Notes: generated by a model from the letters alone, not told the origin. Positions 19,162-28,216 are shown, counted from the stretch's first letter. The stretch: DNA of 28,628 nucleotides from Punctularia strigosozonata HHB-11173 SS5 (GCF_000264995.1 NW_006767447.1:392307-420934), one strand, 5' to 3'. A program made the numbers and translations.

Positions 19162-19951
19162 CTACAGACAAGCTGTTATCTAAGTCTGCCTTGACTTGAT
19201 GTCTAATTTTCAGATCCTCTAGATCTTCCACGATGAGGGTTCCTGGCGACAAGGGAAAATATCATGAACACAACCCTGACGATTCCAGCGAGGATGAGGA
19301 CGATGAAGGGCACATCGAGGATGAGGATGACAAACTCTGGTCCCAATGCAAGCCGCTGCCCAATTGGGTGTTGATAAATCTGACTGCACTTGTCCTCGCG
19401 GGCAAAGTGGTGGTATCCTCTTCACCTCCAAAACAGCCCAGAGATGACTCTTCTGCGATGTCCCCTCGAGCATCCAGATCCGAGTGTGCAGTCTCTTGTA
19501 CTTGAGAGGGGGACGTGACAGACCTGCCTCTGCCATACAATCTCATTTCGCTGGGAACACCCTTAGTAAACCACCTGTCCATGCCCAGGCCTGCCGAAGT
19601 TCCTCAAGCGATCACGACTACCAATCTGCTGCCAGCATGGGCAGCCACTTCTAAGGTACAGGGAAGTACTTGGCGATGAGGAACACCCGGTGGCCCCCCC
19701 GGTTGTCCGTCAGACCCTGGCCCTTCACCTAGCTTCAACGCATCCTGTGGCAAGCGAGGAAGGGGATATGTTGTCGCTTGGAGTGATCCCAGTTCTGCTG
19801 CGCCCACCCGTGCATTTCTCAAAGATTGGTGCACCGATGAGTCTGGCTTGCTCGATCAATTCCTTACCAATATCATATCAGGTCATCTGCTGGGGTGCTG
19901 CACTTGTCCACCCCCGGCAGCACTGTCCGCCGGGTCCATCGTGGGTGTCAC

Positions 19952-20146
19952 TGTCATTATGCCTACTATGTCATTTACCACAGTCCCGATGTCAGTGTCG
20001 TCAACTCTTGGTGCGCAGTCCCCTCCTCCAGCTTTCCAGCCTGACCCATCTTGGTAGGGAGGCATGTTATCATATGGTGGAGAATATGAGTCGCGCTCGC
20101 TATAAAGGTTTCGATAGCCTCCGTGAAGCACAAGAGGACTGGACCA
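19952..20146 (+). pseudogene. Possible Cauli_VI / RNase H1 N-terminal-like domain remnant
   Basis: Two plus-strand pieces recall the small domain found at the N-terminus of RNase H1 and in many mushroom proteins (YYVV..G...GV...W......G..GA.YK.F.S..EA). The first is CHYAYYVIYHSPDVSVVNSW at 19952-20011. The second is ARYKGFDSLREAQEDW with the preceding VENMS, ending near 20146. They lie in different frames and no longer form one protein. The match rests on my memory of the motif only, and the opposite strand also reads well. Confidence 0.25.
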
Positions 20147-20484
20147 GGGCATTTGGTAGCTTCATTGAGGGTGTGATGGCCAACTGTTCCCGGAGGTCGA
20201 GTTGGTGTGAAGCGAGATTGTTCTTCTATGGTCAATGCAATGAGCCTTCCTGTGGTCATTAGTATACATTAAAACATGATAGCTATATTATCACCTCATT
20301 GCGATGCAGCAGAGTGACAACTTGTTAATCCTCCGCATCATGGTGCAAGGCTCACAGCAAGGTCACTAATTAGCGGTGGTACAAGGTCGTTGCGGAAGCA
20401 CCACTGAATCAGACCTGCCTCATGATTCAGAGCTGACAGGGATTACGACTCGTTCAATATGGGGCAGACCAGTTGGCCTCAATG

Positions 20485-20559
20485 GAATGTATCTGCAAAT
20501 GGAATACATCTTGGCCTGCTACGGCTGCAGGAGAACCTTGACTATCTGCAGATACATTC
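20485..20559. repeat. 13-bp perfect inverted repeat
   Basis: GAATGTATCTGCA (20485-20497) and TGCAGATACATTC (20547-20559) are exact reverse complements separated by 49 bp. No terminator or element end can be assigned to it. Confidence 0.6.
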
Positions 20560-20790
20560 TGATACACCCAGACAACGCACACCCTCAGAACCTCAGCTCA
20601 ATCCGACAAAAAAGAGGCAAAGGGCATGGATAAAATACAAAGTATATATACATGGACACACACAACTTTTATGTTTGACCAGAACCAAGTGAAGAATCGG
20701 GAGGAGATACAGGATGCCCGCTGCAAATCCACGTCACATCATCGCGGAAGCTATCAACTAGTCTCGCCTGAGCCTCCACATTAGAGATAC

Positions 20791-21303
20791 TGTCAGGGCA
20801 CGGCTCCCACACTTGCCTCATGTCTCATTGTTCTCCTTTCTGCTTCCGCTTCTATCCCATTTTGTTCATTTCCCCTAATACTTCTGTCTCCCTATTCGGT
20901 CACGCTCTCCCGCGCCCTCCTAGGCTTCCCGCGCCCTCCTTTTGGCATCTCCCCTATTTTGTTCCATCGCTCGGCGCTCCTAGGGCCTCCGCACCCCGCG
21001 CGGCCTTCCTAGGCCACTCCACTGGTCACGTGTCGGGCACCCGAGGACCCTCCCCTGCTCTCATTGGACCATCTTTTGTTGCGCTGATGGATTACTCATC
21101 TACTATATAGTCGCCTGTTGCACCAGGGAGCAACCCAGACTTGTTCTCTCAGTTGCCTCCCTGCCTTGTGCGACAGGTATGTGTACTTCTCCTCATATCT
21201 TCGTATATATACTCAGTTGCCTCCCTGCCTTGTGCGACAGCGTCTCCACCGCCGTCCCGGGGGATCCGCGCCGCTCCTAGGAGCTCCAGCGCGTACTCTG
21301 ACA
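20791..21303 (+). mobile_element. Solo LTR of the copia-2 family with GATAC target duplication
   Basis: It runs from TGTCAGGGCACGG to ACTCTGACA, with inverted termini TGTCAG/CTGACA, and matches the copia-2 LTR. GATAC stands directly on both sides (20786-20790 and 21304-21308), a perfect 5-bp target duplication. Solo LTRs arise by recombination between the two LTRs of a full element. This copy contains an internal repeat: a 29-bp segment at 21148-21176 recurs at 21212-21240 with 35 extra bases between. The LTR lies antisense to the surrounding coding text. Confidence 0.93.
21063..21110 (+). promoter_or_regulatory. LTR promoter elements
   Basis: ATTGG (a reversed CCAAT box) at 21063-21067 precedes CTATATAG at 21103-21110 by about 36 bp inside the solo LTR. 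The same pair is kept in the copia-2 LTR. It would drive transcription rightwards, antisense to the interrupted gene, if still active. Confidence 0.5.
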
Positions 21304-22928
21304 GATACTATGTCCTCCCGGTTGGTGGAGACATCTATTGAACTCCGGACTGTCCTCAGCCTGTTGAGTGTACCCTCTCTTGTTGGCTACAGCAAGAAGT
21401 GCATCCTTCAAAGTGCTTATGAGCCACCAACAGGCAAAATTTTCCAGTATGCAGAGCTCGCGACCGACAGGGCCTAGTTCACCGAGTGAGATGTGGTCCA
21501 AGTTCTGCCTGTCATTGCGGTACACAACGAGTGGCACGTAGTGCCATATGGGTTCAGGCGACGCATATTGACCCTCTGAGCTGGGCTCTACAGATGGAAG
21601 GGAACGGCCATGGATGCTTATGTGGAACAGAACATCTGCCAGGATAGTCAAACACTGCCCTAAAAGGGTGCATGGGATGAACCGAAACCAAATCGCCGAT
21701 CCGTCCACTTCAATTCCTACTGCACCACCGCATGGCACCTCCTAACAGCCTGCCAAACCGGGTCTTTCGGAGATATGAGCGTACGGGCGGTCGCCTTCAC
21801 GAACCCGAGCATGTCGACAAAGCGGATGAGCATGGGTCCATGTTCATGCTCCTTGCCTGGAGCATAGTAGCAAATTTCTAACAATAGACTGCCGCAGATG
21901 TTATTGTCAGACGAGAAAAGGATAATGTGGCATGGCGACTTTACATTTGATTGGCGACATTGCCTCTGCCCTTTTGCAGTTTGCATATGACTTTACTCCG
22001 ATGGTCGTCGATTACTTTGACTGGATCTGCTTTGCGCAGACTCTGTCGTGAGGCCTTGGAGTGGACTTTGCCTGATCCTGATGGTGCCAGGGAAGGACCA
22101 TCGACTGCCATTGCGGAGGGTTTTGGCAGTCATAGATGTCATCCAGATGATGAGGACAGATCAACACATCAGGGGCGTACCTCTCGATGGGATTAGAGGT
22201 CTTGGGGAAACCAAGGCGGATACCGAGAGTGTGCACAACCTCCTCCAGGTTGTTCAGCAAGGCATGAAGACGTGGGCGATCGACACAGATCTCTTTTCCG
22301 AAAGGGCCCAACGTGCGCAGATCAAGCGTACAACGAGCAGGCCAACCACCAACGCCAGGAGGTTCAGATAGGGCCCGAGGAATGTAATGCGCTGCGGGAA
22401 ACGTTTTACCATCCAGATCTTGAGCGTAATCATCTGTAAAAAATCCCATGACTATACAGCACTACATAGTCCAATATAGCATACATAGTTCCATAGCAAT
22501 GTCAATTTGTGTAGGTGCTATGGAGCTGCCTGCAGTTGCTATAGAGGTACCTGCCAGTGCTATAAAGTGCTATGGGTGCTATAGATCACACTGCAATGGC
22601 TATATAGCACAGTGCCAATGCTATGGGCACTACAGATACTATGGCAATTTGGTAGTCATCATATGCTCAGTAGATGCTATGATTAATCAGACAAGAAACT
22701 AAAATACTCAGAAACTAAAATACTTCAATAATGTTTGATTTTGAAAACAAATATTTGGATTGCATAATTTTCTACAAAATTACACCAGTGCTACCAGCCA
22801 GCTTACGTAAGCATCTCACACAAACATAACCCTACATAGGTAGAGTCAGAGGTGAGGATGGAGGTGGAGGCGGAGGCGAGTTGATCAACGAGCCCCGCGC
22901 AGCTCGTCGAGGGGGGTGGGAGGTGAGG

Positions 22929-23083
22929 CCAAGCCTGACCACGTTGGCAGCTTGGGCTCGGGGCTGGTCAAAGGCCGGCACGGGGTGGGGGGGCCAACAC
23001 CAAGCCCAACCGCGCTGGTCGGAGGCGGGTGCGGGGGACGGGATGCGACACCAAGCCCGATTGCGTTGGCAGCTCGGGCTCAG
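22929..23083. repeat. Two TE1-type hairpins in the TE2 core
   Basis: At 22929-22961 the arms are CCAAGCCTGA/TTGGGCTCGG with loop CCACGTTGGCAGC; pairing is 7 standard, 2 G-T and one mismatch. At 23051-23083 the arms are CCAAGCCCGA/TCGGGCTCAG with loop TTGCGTTGGCAGC; the seven loop-proximal pairs are perfect. A third site near 23000 has the left arm but no matching right arm. Arm and loop lengths are those of TE1. Confidence 0.6.
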
Positions 23084-23659
23084 GGCTGGTCAAAGGCAGG
23101 CGCAGGATGGGGTGGGAGCCGTGCCAGGCTCGTCGACAAGGGAGGCGGCGGGGTCGTGGCTTGTTGAGGGTGGGGAGGGCGGGGGCAGGGGCGTGGACTG
23201 ACTTGTGTTGACGGGCTGTGGCCACGTCAAACATGGGTCATGTGACCATTGGTTGGTGGCAACGTGTGCCGCGGTAACATTGGTCACATGACCACCGGTC
23301 CAAACCCAAATGGATCCTAGTATACTGTGTTATAGTTAATGTTCATATATAAGCTTATATGATACTATACACTGATACTTCACTGTACAGGCTGAATATT
23401 ACCCCAGAACTAATGAAGATCATAACATAGTGTGAGTTGGAAAGTCTGCTGTAGTTTCTATATAAGTATGTACCAAAACTATGTGTGCTATATAGACATA
23501 TATCCAAAGCTATGGGTGCTATATGGACGTCACTATGAGCTATGCATTGCTATATAGCTGGTGTATTAAGCTATAAATTGCTATGCAGCACCCCATAGTG
23601 ACCGTCATAGTCTCCATAGCACCCTATAGCGACTGTTATGGTCTACATAGCGCTCTATA

Positions 23660-23864
23660 GCAGCTAGCTGATCACTCTATAGTGCACATAGAGCTACTAT
23701 AGCAACAATAGTTCAAAGGGGCAGCTATATAAATTTGGGTTTTTTCAGATCAAGTTCGTCTTAGCTTTGCCATCGCAGCTAGCTGATCACTCCATAGTGC
23801 ACATGAGCTACTATAGCAACAATAGTTCAAAGGGGCAGCTATATAGATTTGGGTTTTTTCAGAT
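23660..23864. repeat. Duplicated right terminus of TE2
   Basis: A segment of about 90 bp starting GCAGCTAGCTGATCACT and ending GGGTTTTTTCAGAT occurs at 23660-23750 and 23775-23864 with few differences. The 24-bp spacer starts CAAGTTCGTC. Either the terminus was duplicated in place, or a second truncated copy lies at the end. Confidence 0.8.
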
Positions 23865-23865
23865 G

Positions 23866-25510
23866 ATTGTGTCTGGTCAGCTGTGAGCCTAATTCCTGTC
23901 CTCGCTTGTACCGCTCGGCGTGCTTCGGCGGTTTCTTCTGGTGGGCATCTCCCAAGGGTCTGGAGGTTTTTGTGATAGTCCCTGGCTGTTTTTGCCATCT
24001 TCATTGAGTTGGTGATGAACTCTGGTTCTCTTAGGTGTCTGAACTTGGGGTTTCGGAGCTTCGTGAGTGTATCTCTCAGGTGTCTGTCTTTGTTCACCGC
24101 GGACCAGTATTTGGATACTACTTTTCCTTTTATCTGGTTGTGTGCTGCTGAGTTCATGCGGGTCTTCGTGTGTTTTTCCTGCCTCTTGTCTGCTATTTTT
24201 TTTTTAATATGGTGCACATAGTGGCGCGTTCTCCTTCATCTGTTTCTGTGTCGTTTAACATTTTCTCGAGCTCCTCCTCGAGGGATACTATATCTTGGTC
24301 TATTCTTGGGATCATTTTGCATTGTAAGTCCCGCGTACTTCTTTCTAGATCCTTTTTGAATTCTGCCAGTAGTGTTTGGGGGTTCCACATCAGGGATCTG
24401 CATTTAGCGCGCATGCACTGTTAATGTCTTTTTGGAGTTCCTTTGCTCGTTCTCTCAGTGTCTTGATTAATGTGTCATTCTTTAGCATGTGGGTGGGCAT
24501 CGCCCATCTGCCTTTCCCAATGTAGGGTTTACTCATGTCGGTCAGTTTCACCAAGACCATTTTGTGGTCAGTTTCTATGGCACTGGGCTGTTCTATTTGC
24601 CATCCGTCGCATCCCCAGAGGGTGTCCTCCATTGCGTAGATTCAGTCGATTTGTGAGTGTGAGCTTACCACATTCTGAGTGTAGCTGTATGCGAGTTTGC
24701 CCTCGTGGTCTATCCTCCAGCCGTCGTGCATATTCATTTTTGCTTTTAGGGTGCGAAAGGATTCCGTGGCTTTGCCCTGGTCCTTGTACATCAGCAGCCT
24801 GTCTAGTTTGTCCTCCACTATATTGAAGTCTGCCATCATGAAGTTGGGTTTTGGGAGCTTCTCCCATCTCCACTTTCGTTAGATGTTACGCCAGAAGTCG
24901 GAGTTCTGCTGCTCGTCGTTTGGTGCATACACTCCTAGGATTCTGAGTTCTCTGTCCTGGTGCCATGGTATCTTTAGCAGCAGTACTCTTCCTGGCAGTA
25001 TGTCTGTTACTTCTGCACCTTCTGCATTCGTTAGTTCTCGGTCCAGCACAAATGCTAGGCCTCTTGCGGCGGTCGGTGCGTCTTCGTCTTCGGAATTCAT
25101 GATTTGCAGTCTTTTGCTGAAAACTGACTCTATCTGTCCTTCCAGTTCGTGTGTTAGGTGTGTCTCCTGTAGGAGGAGTATTCCGATTCAGCTGTCCCAT
25201 ACAAGTTGGTTTATTTGGAACCATTTGTTGTAGGGTCAGTCCGTGCTTAGGTTGGTCGTGTCACCTCTGCCTCTCATGTTCAGGCTCGCTATTTGACTGT
25301 CGCTATAGTGTTTTTGCAACACTTAGGTTGTCCTGGGATCTTGCCCGGTTTGGGCATTTCTTCCGGTTCCCACATTGCGTCTTCGTCAATTTCGAAGGTG
25401 CAGTCGTCCCAGGGGTGGTCGTCCCCATCTTTGTCAAGGGCTCCATCTTCATCTTGCGGCGGGGAGCGATCACAACTGGTCATCTCCGATCTCACTTCAT
25501 CTCCATCCAT
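23866..25510 (-). pseudogene. LINE ORF2 remnant: AP-like endonuclease and linker
   Basis: ORF2 of such LINEs encodes an endonuclease that nicks the target and an RT that copies the RNA there. Seen here: an acidic lead (MDGDEV..., 25510-25290), then, in another frame, IASLNMRGRG near 25280, QETHL near 25165, RGLAFVLDRE near 25055, RILGVYAPND near 24930, MADFNIVEDKLDR near 24830 and AIETDHKMV near 24575. These are the exonuclease-endonuclease-phosphatase motifs (Asn, Glu, Tyr, Asp-Phe-Asn and Asp-His, with TDH for the usual SDH). Lysine- and glutamate-rich linker follows to RLTADQTQ at 23870, where TE2 starts. In-frame stops occur at 25239, 25190, 24881 and 24644, with frame changes near 25290 and 24400. 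It is dead. Confidence 0.8.
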
Positions 25511-26060
25511 CTTGCTTGTCGGGCTTTCGTTCGCCCTCCCTCGTTGGCCTAGAGGGCTTCCAGTTGCCCTCGGTTCTCACATATCTGTCTGTGGTGTCCG
25601 AACCTTGTAAGCTCCACCACAGGGCGGGGGTTTTGTTTTGTTTATACTGTGCACCTCCTGCCTGTGCACAGCAGACCGTGCTCTTGTCCCAAGGCCGTCT
25701 CCCAGTCCTGGGCAACAGTCTGCGCTAACTCTGGATGTATTAGGTGTGCTATTCATGGGTTGTGTGGTTTTGAGGTGTGGTTGTGTTCTCATCTTTTGGT
25801 TCGCTGGCTTAGGCCACGGTAGCCTTCGAACTTCCCATCCTTACTTGGTGGTTCAGATTGCCCGTTATGGCTCATGGCATGTATTAATGCTCTCCCCTGC
25901 CTTATCGGGCGTGCCACATGGTTAAGCGTGGGGTGTGCTCCCGTTCGGTCAGTCTTGGTATTTTGCACATCTCGGGGACGTTGCTCACGGGAGAGGGCCT
26001 CTTGGTCTCTCCCCGTCTCTTATTCTCATGCAGCGGTGTGATCGTCTCTCTCCTTCACTT
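25511..26060 (-). other. Spacer between the third ORF and LINE ORF2
   Basis: Minus-strand frames here are short and overlapping (for example 25792-25577 and 25715-25497). They are rich in Arg, Lys, Ser and Pro and show no known motif. ORF2 may start inside this stretch, but I cannot fix a start codon. Confidence 0.35.
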
Positions 26061-26066
26061 TTTATT
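26061..26066 (-). terminator. AATAAA poly(A) signal after the third ORF
   Basis: AATAAA on the minus strand lies 50 bp past the TAG at 26116. Fungal 3' ends often use such a motif. It fits an independent transcript for the third ORF, but a single hexamer is weak evidence. Confidence 0.4.
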
Positions 26067-26115
26067 GCATCAGGGGTGTCATGTGGGGCTCTGGGTGCCG
26101 CTAACTGTGTCTACA

Positions 26116-26618
26116 CTATATAGGCTCCGCCCACTCCGCGTTGAGGCCCACCGGGACATCTTGATTGAAGAGGCCTTTGGCCCGTGCTACAAGCCAGCGC
26201 CACCATGGTATGCCTAGGTTTCTTTCCTCCGATCTTGGGATGGTGAGTAGTGTGGTCGCATAGATTGACTGTTTGCCCTCAGCAATTGTGGGGGGATTTG
26301 AGTGGGTGCAGATGTTGGTGATGCTCCAGGTACCCATCCCGGTCACGCAGAAGGTAATGTAGTCATTTATTTGGTCGATTTCCAGGGTTCCCCATGCCAC
26401 CGCCCCCAGGTTGTTGTAGAGCTGTACTTTGGCCCCGTTCCAGGTAGGGGGTGCGGGTTGTCGGGTGTCAATTGGTAAGCTTGCCAGTGACCATCGCATC
26501 TGCCCGCCATAATTCTTGTCCCTCTAATTAGGGTGTATTCGGCTTTGAAGGGGGTTGCCATGCTTTGGGGGTTTCTGGGGGGGCTGGGAGGTGAGGTTGA
26601 CATGTCTAAGTCGCTCAT
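26116..26618 (-). pseudogene. Unrecognised third ORF between LINE ORF1 and ORF2
   Basis: The minus-strand text starts at ATG 26618 (MSDLDMSTSPPSPPRN, then ATPFKAEYTLIRGTRIMAG) and continues after one frame change between about 26500 and 26370 as KVQLYNNLGAVAWGTLEIDQ, YITFCVTGMGTWSITNIC and GIPWWRWLVARAKGLFNQDV, ending at TAG 26116-26118. It would be about 165 residues. I do not recognise the fold; there are several tryptophans, a likely beta-rich middle and a basic, tryptophan-rich tail. A TATA box stands about 65 bp upstream of the ATG and AATAAA 50 bp after the stop. Tad1 LINEs normally have only ORF1 and ORF2, so this is either an accessory ORF of this lineage or an unrelated inserted gene. 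Confidence 0.5.
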
Positions 26619-26680
26619 TTGGTTCAGCGTACCGGTTTAAAGAGAGTGTGGGGTTGTTTTGGGAGGGTCGACATTCCCCG

Positions 26681-26696
26681 CCTATATTTTATAGTG
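26681..26696 (-). promoter_or_regulatory. TATA box upstream of the third ORF
   Basis: The minus strand reads CACTATAAAATATAGG, a strong TATA match, 63 to 78 bp before the ATG at 26618. The distance suits a fungal core promoter with a short leader. No other promoter element was identified. Confidence 0.5.
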
Positions 26697-27081
26697 TCCC
26701 TCCCTGCTTTGATTCACATGGCCACTAACCGAGGGTCGAGGCAGGATGTGGTTTGATTGCAGATATCAAATTGTGGCCCTTTGTATTTAAGGGGATTCAG
26801 TCCTAAGTGACATAACACTTATCGCTGTTTACTTATGTTTCATAGTTTGTTTCGCCTGGGGTCATAGCTGACGCGTGGGTGGCTGTGTTTGCCTTTTCCG
26901 GGTGTGCGTGTCATGTGTCTGTTTTGCTCCGCATCCATTTGGCGTCTCGCCTGTGCGACTGGGTTATCGATTCGGGGTGTTCATAGGTAATATCTTTTTA
27001 TCGCGGTCTACAGTGGTCGTTTACGGTAGTTATGTACATTCTGGGGGCGGGTGGGCCCCGGCGACGCGCCACGGGTATACT
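26697..27081 (-). other. Spacer between LINE ORF1 and the third ORF
   Basis: The stretch has many stops in all minus frames and no recognisable motif, and lies between the ORF1 TAG (27082-27084) and the TATA box of the next ORF. I see nothing else in it. Confidence 0.5.
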
Positions 27082-28141
27082 CTAGTTACCTCCTCTGCTT
27101 CTTCCACCTCTATTCCTTCCTCCTCTGTTGTTGCCACGGTTCTTATTGCCGCTGCCGCCGTTGCAGGGTTGGGAGGCATTGGAGGGTTTGATGGCGATGA
27201 CTATTCCCTGTCTGGGCTGGGCTTTTGGGGCTGTTTTATCAGTGTCCATCCAGTTTGCGAGTGTTTGGAACTCGCAGGTGGACCTCTGGTGGTCAATTCC
27301 TGAGCAGTAAGTGCATCACATCATGCCGGCGTCGGTTCTGGTGCCCCATTTTGTTGTAGTCAATGCCTCGCAGCAGGGAGACCCAGTTCGTGTGGAGGTC
27401 ATTGTGCATGGGGCAGTTGACGTAGAGGTTCCAACGTCTTTCGTAGCCGTCAGCGTCGTTGTCTCCTTGGGGTATGCGCAGAGGCCAGATGTGGACGGAG
27501 TCCAGGGTCGTCTTTGCAAGGACGTCAATACCCTCCTGGTCGTGGATGTCGTTCTCTGCTGCGCCGACCGTAATCATGTTCACGACACCAGGGTCGGTCT
27601 TCAGGACGTCGATGATGACGTTGCGGAGGACATGCCAGAAGTTGTCTTGGCATGTTAGAGCCTGGATTGATACCGCGAAAGTGGGGGTTGGTACTGGATT
27701 CGGGAGGACGAAGAATGTCCCGACTTTTGATGACCATATGGATTGGGAGCGGAGTGTGTGTGCCACATTGCGGTTGAGGCCGGTGACCATATAGAAGGGC
27801 TCGACGTGGGTGTTGTTCAACGCTGGTTGGTTGACAAGGATATCCCGCAGCGTCTCTTCATCTGGAGGGCCGAACCGCTCCTGGGCTGAGGGGCACAGGT
27901 ATTTGAGCATGGCGAGGAGGTACTCAGCGCAGACATCCGGGTTGGCGAACTTGGCTGGGCGAGGGGGGTATATGATCACAGATGTTTCCATGTCTTGTTC
28001 GCCCCACGCGTCTCACTGTGCCGGCTTTGTGTTCAGGAAGATATCCTGCCACTTGCAGGTTTGGACTATAAGGAATTGGCCGTTTGCGGGCTTGGCGTAG
28101 ATCCCTTCAATTTTGAGTAGGGTTGGGGGAGGTGGTTCCAT
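27082..28141 (-). pseudogene. LINE ORF1: gag-like protein with CCHC knuckle and RG tail
   Basis: ORF1 proteins of Tad1 LINEs bind the element RNA. The minus-strand text from ATG 28141 (MEPPPPTLLKIEGIYAKPAN) continues past one TGA at 28015-28013 into ETSVIIYPPRPAKFANPDVC and a region with SVHIWPLRIPQGDNDADGYE and WNLYVNCPMHNDLHTNW. After a frame change near 27310 a CX2CX4HX4C knuckle follows (CTYCSGIDHQRSTC, 27315-27274), and an Arg/Gly/Asn-rich tail (RGGRNRGGRSRGGN) ends at TAG 27084-27082. The knuckle resembles the C..CHG.DH....C pattern I know from mushroom LINE ORF1 proteins. The frame is open further up to 28300, but a TATA motif at 28205-28216 favours the ATG at 28141. Confidence 0.7.
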
Positions 28142-28204
28142 GGCACCTTGGTCACCCCCTAGACATGGGTATATTATGTGTAACTCTATCAGCAACGTGT
28201 TTGA

Positions 28205-28216
28205 CATTATATAGCC
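28205..28216 (-). promoter_or_regulatory. TATA-like motif upstream of LINE ORF1
   Basis: GGCTATATAATG on the minus strand lies about 65 bp before the ATG at 28141, the same spacing as in front of the third ORF. Many LINEs use internal promoters, so this may mark the 5' region of the element rather than a host promoter. Confidence 0.35.

Larger units (their letters stand above)
19162..20668. other. Ambiguous coding-like region, strand unclear
   Basis: Open frames overlap on both strands and I cannot choose between them with confidence. At 19233-19505 the plus strand reads an acidic protein (DDSSEDEDDEGHIEDEDD), while the minus strand reads serine runs. At 19883-20152 a minus frame also looks plausible. 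At 19952-20146 the plus strand may hold a Cauli_VI-like fold, listed separately. Nothing here is intact. Confidence 0.3.
20669..22430 (-). pseudogene. Unrecognised minus-strand gene, split by a solo LTR and ended by TE2
   Basis: Coding-like minus-strand text begins at the TE2 boundary (DDYAQDLDGKTFPAAHYIPR, then a segment with FGKEICVDRPRLHALLNNLE, 22430-22012). It continues through 21986-21717 (CGSLLLEICYYAPGKEHEHG) and 21738-21304 (ILADVLFHISIHGRSLPSVE, LGPVGRELCILENF). It changes frame between blocks, which may reflect introns or decay. At 21304 it meets the solo LTR; on the other side of the LTR, from 20790, the same frame stays open for about 40 codons to a TAA at 20669-20671. I do not recognise the protein, and its N-terminus is not found beyond TE2. 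It is likely a dead gene. Confidence 0.45.
22431..23865. mobile_element. TE2: second member of the TE1 family
   Basis: The left end reads CATCTGTAAAAAATC and the right end, reversed, CATCTGAAAAAACCC. The left subterminal tract (22450-22690), the AT-rich segment following it, a shorter GC-rich core (22860-23200) and the right subterminal tract (23480-23735) follow the TE1 order. The core carries two of the TE1-type hairpins. Bases just outside (AATC and GATT) extend the inverted repeat rather than form a target duplication. Left of it is the unrecognised minus-strand gene, right of it the LINE. Confidence 0.6.
23866..28216 (-). mobile_element. Tad1-like LINE, decayed, lacking its RT part
   Basis: On the minus strand an ORF1 with a CCHC knuckle is followed by a third ORF and by the endonuclease half of ORF2. 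The wording of the endonuclease start (KWFQINQLVWDS, IGILLLQETHLTHELEG) is that of basidiomycete Tad1-clade LINEs. ORF2 ends at TE2 before any reverse transcriptase motif, and no RT appears left of TE2. The right boundary is set at a TATA motif near 28216 but the element may start further upstream. Confidence 0.75.

Noticed and set aside
22431-23865. TE2 as a spliceosomal intron (GTAAAAAA...TTTTTTCAG on the plus strand)
   Set aside because: TE1, the sister copy, lacks the GT at its left end; the flanking coding text is on the minus strand; and the left and right flanks are unrelated.
27311-27658. 115-codon plus frame opposite LINE ORF1
   Set aside because: Antisense shadow; the minus strand carries the CCHC knuckle and the RG-rich tail.
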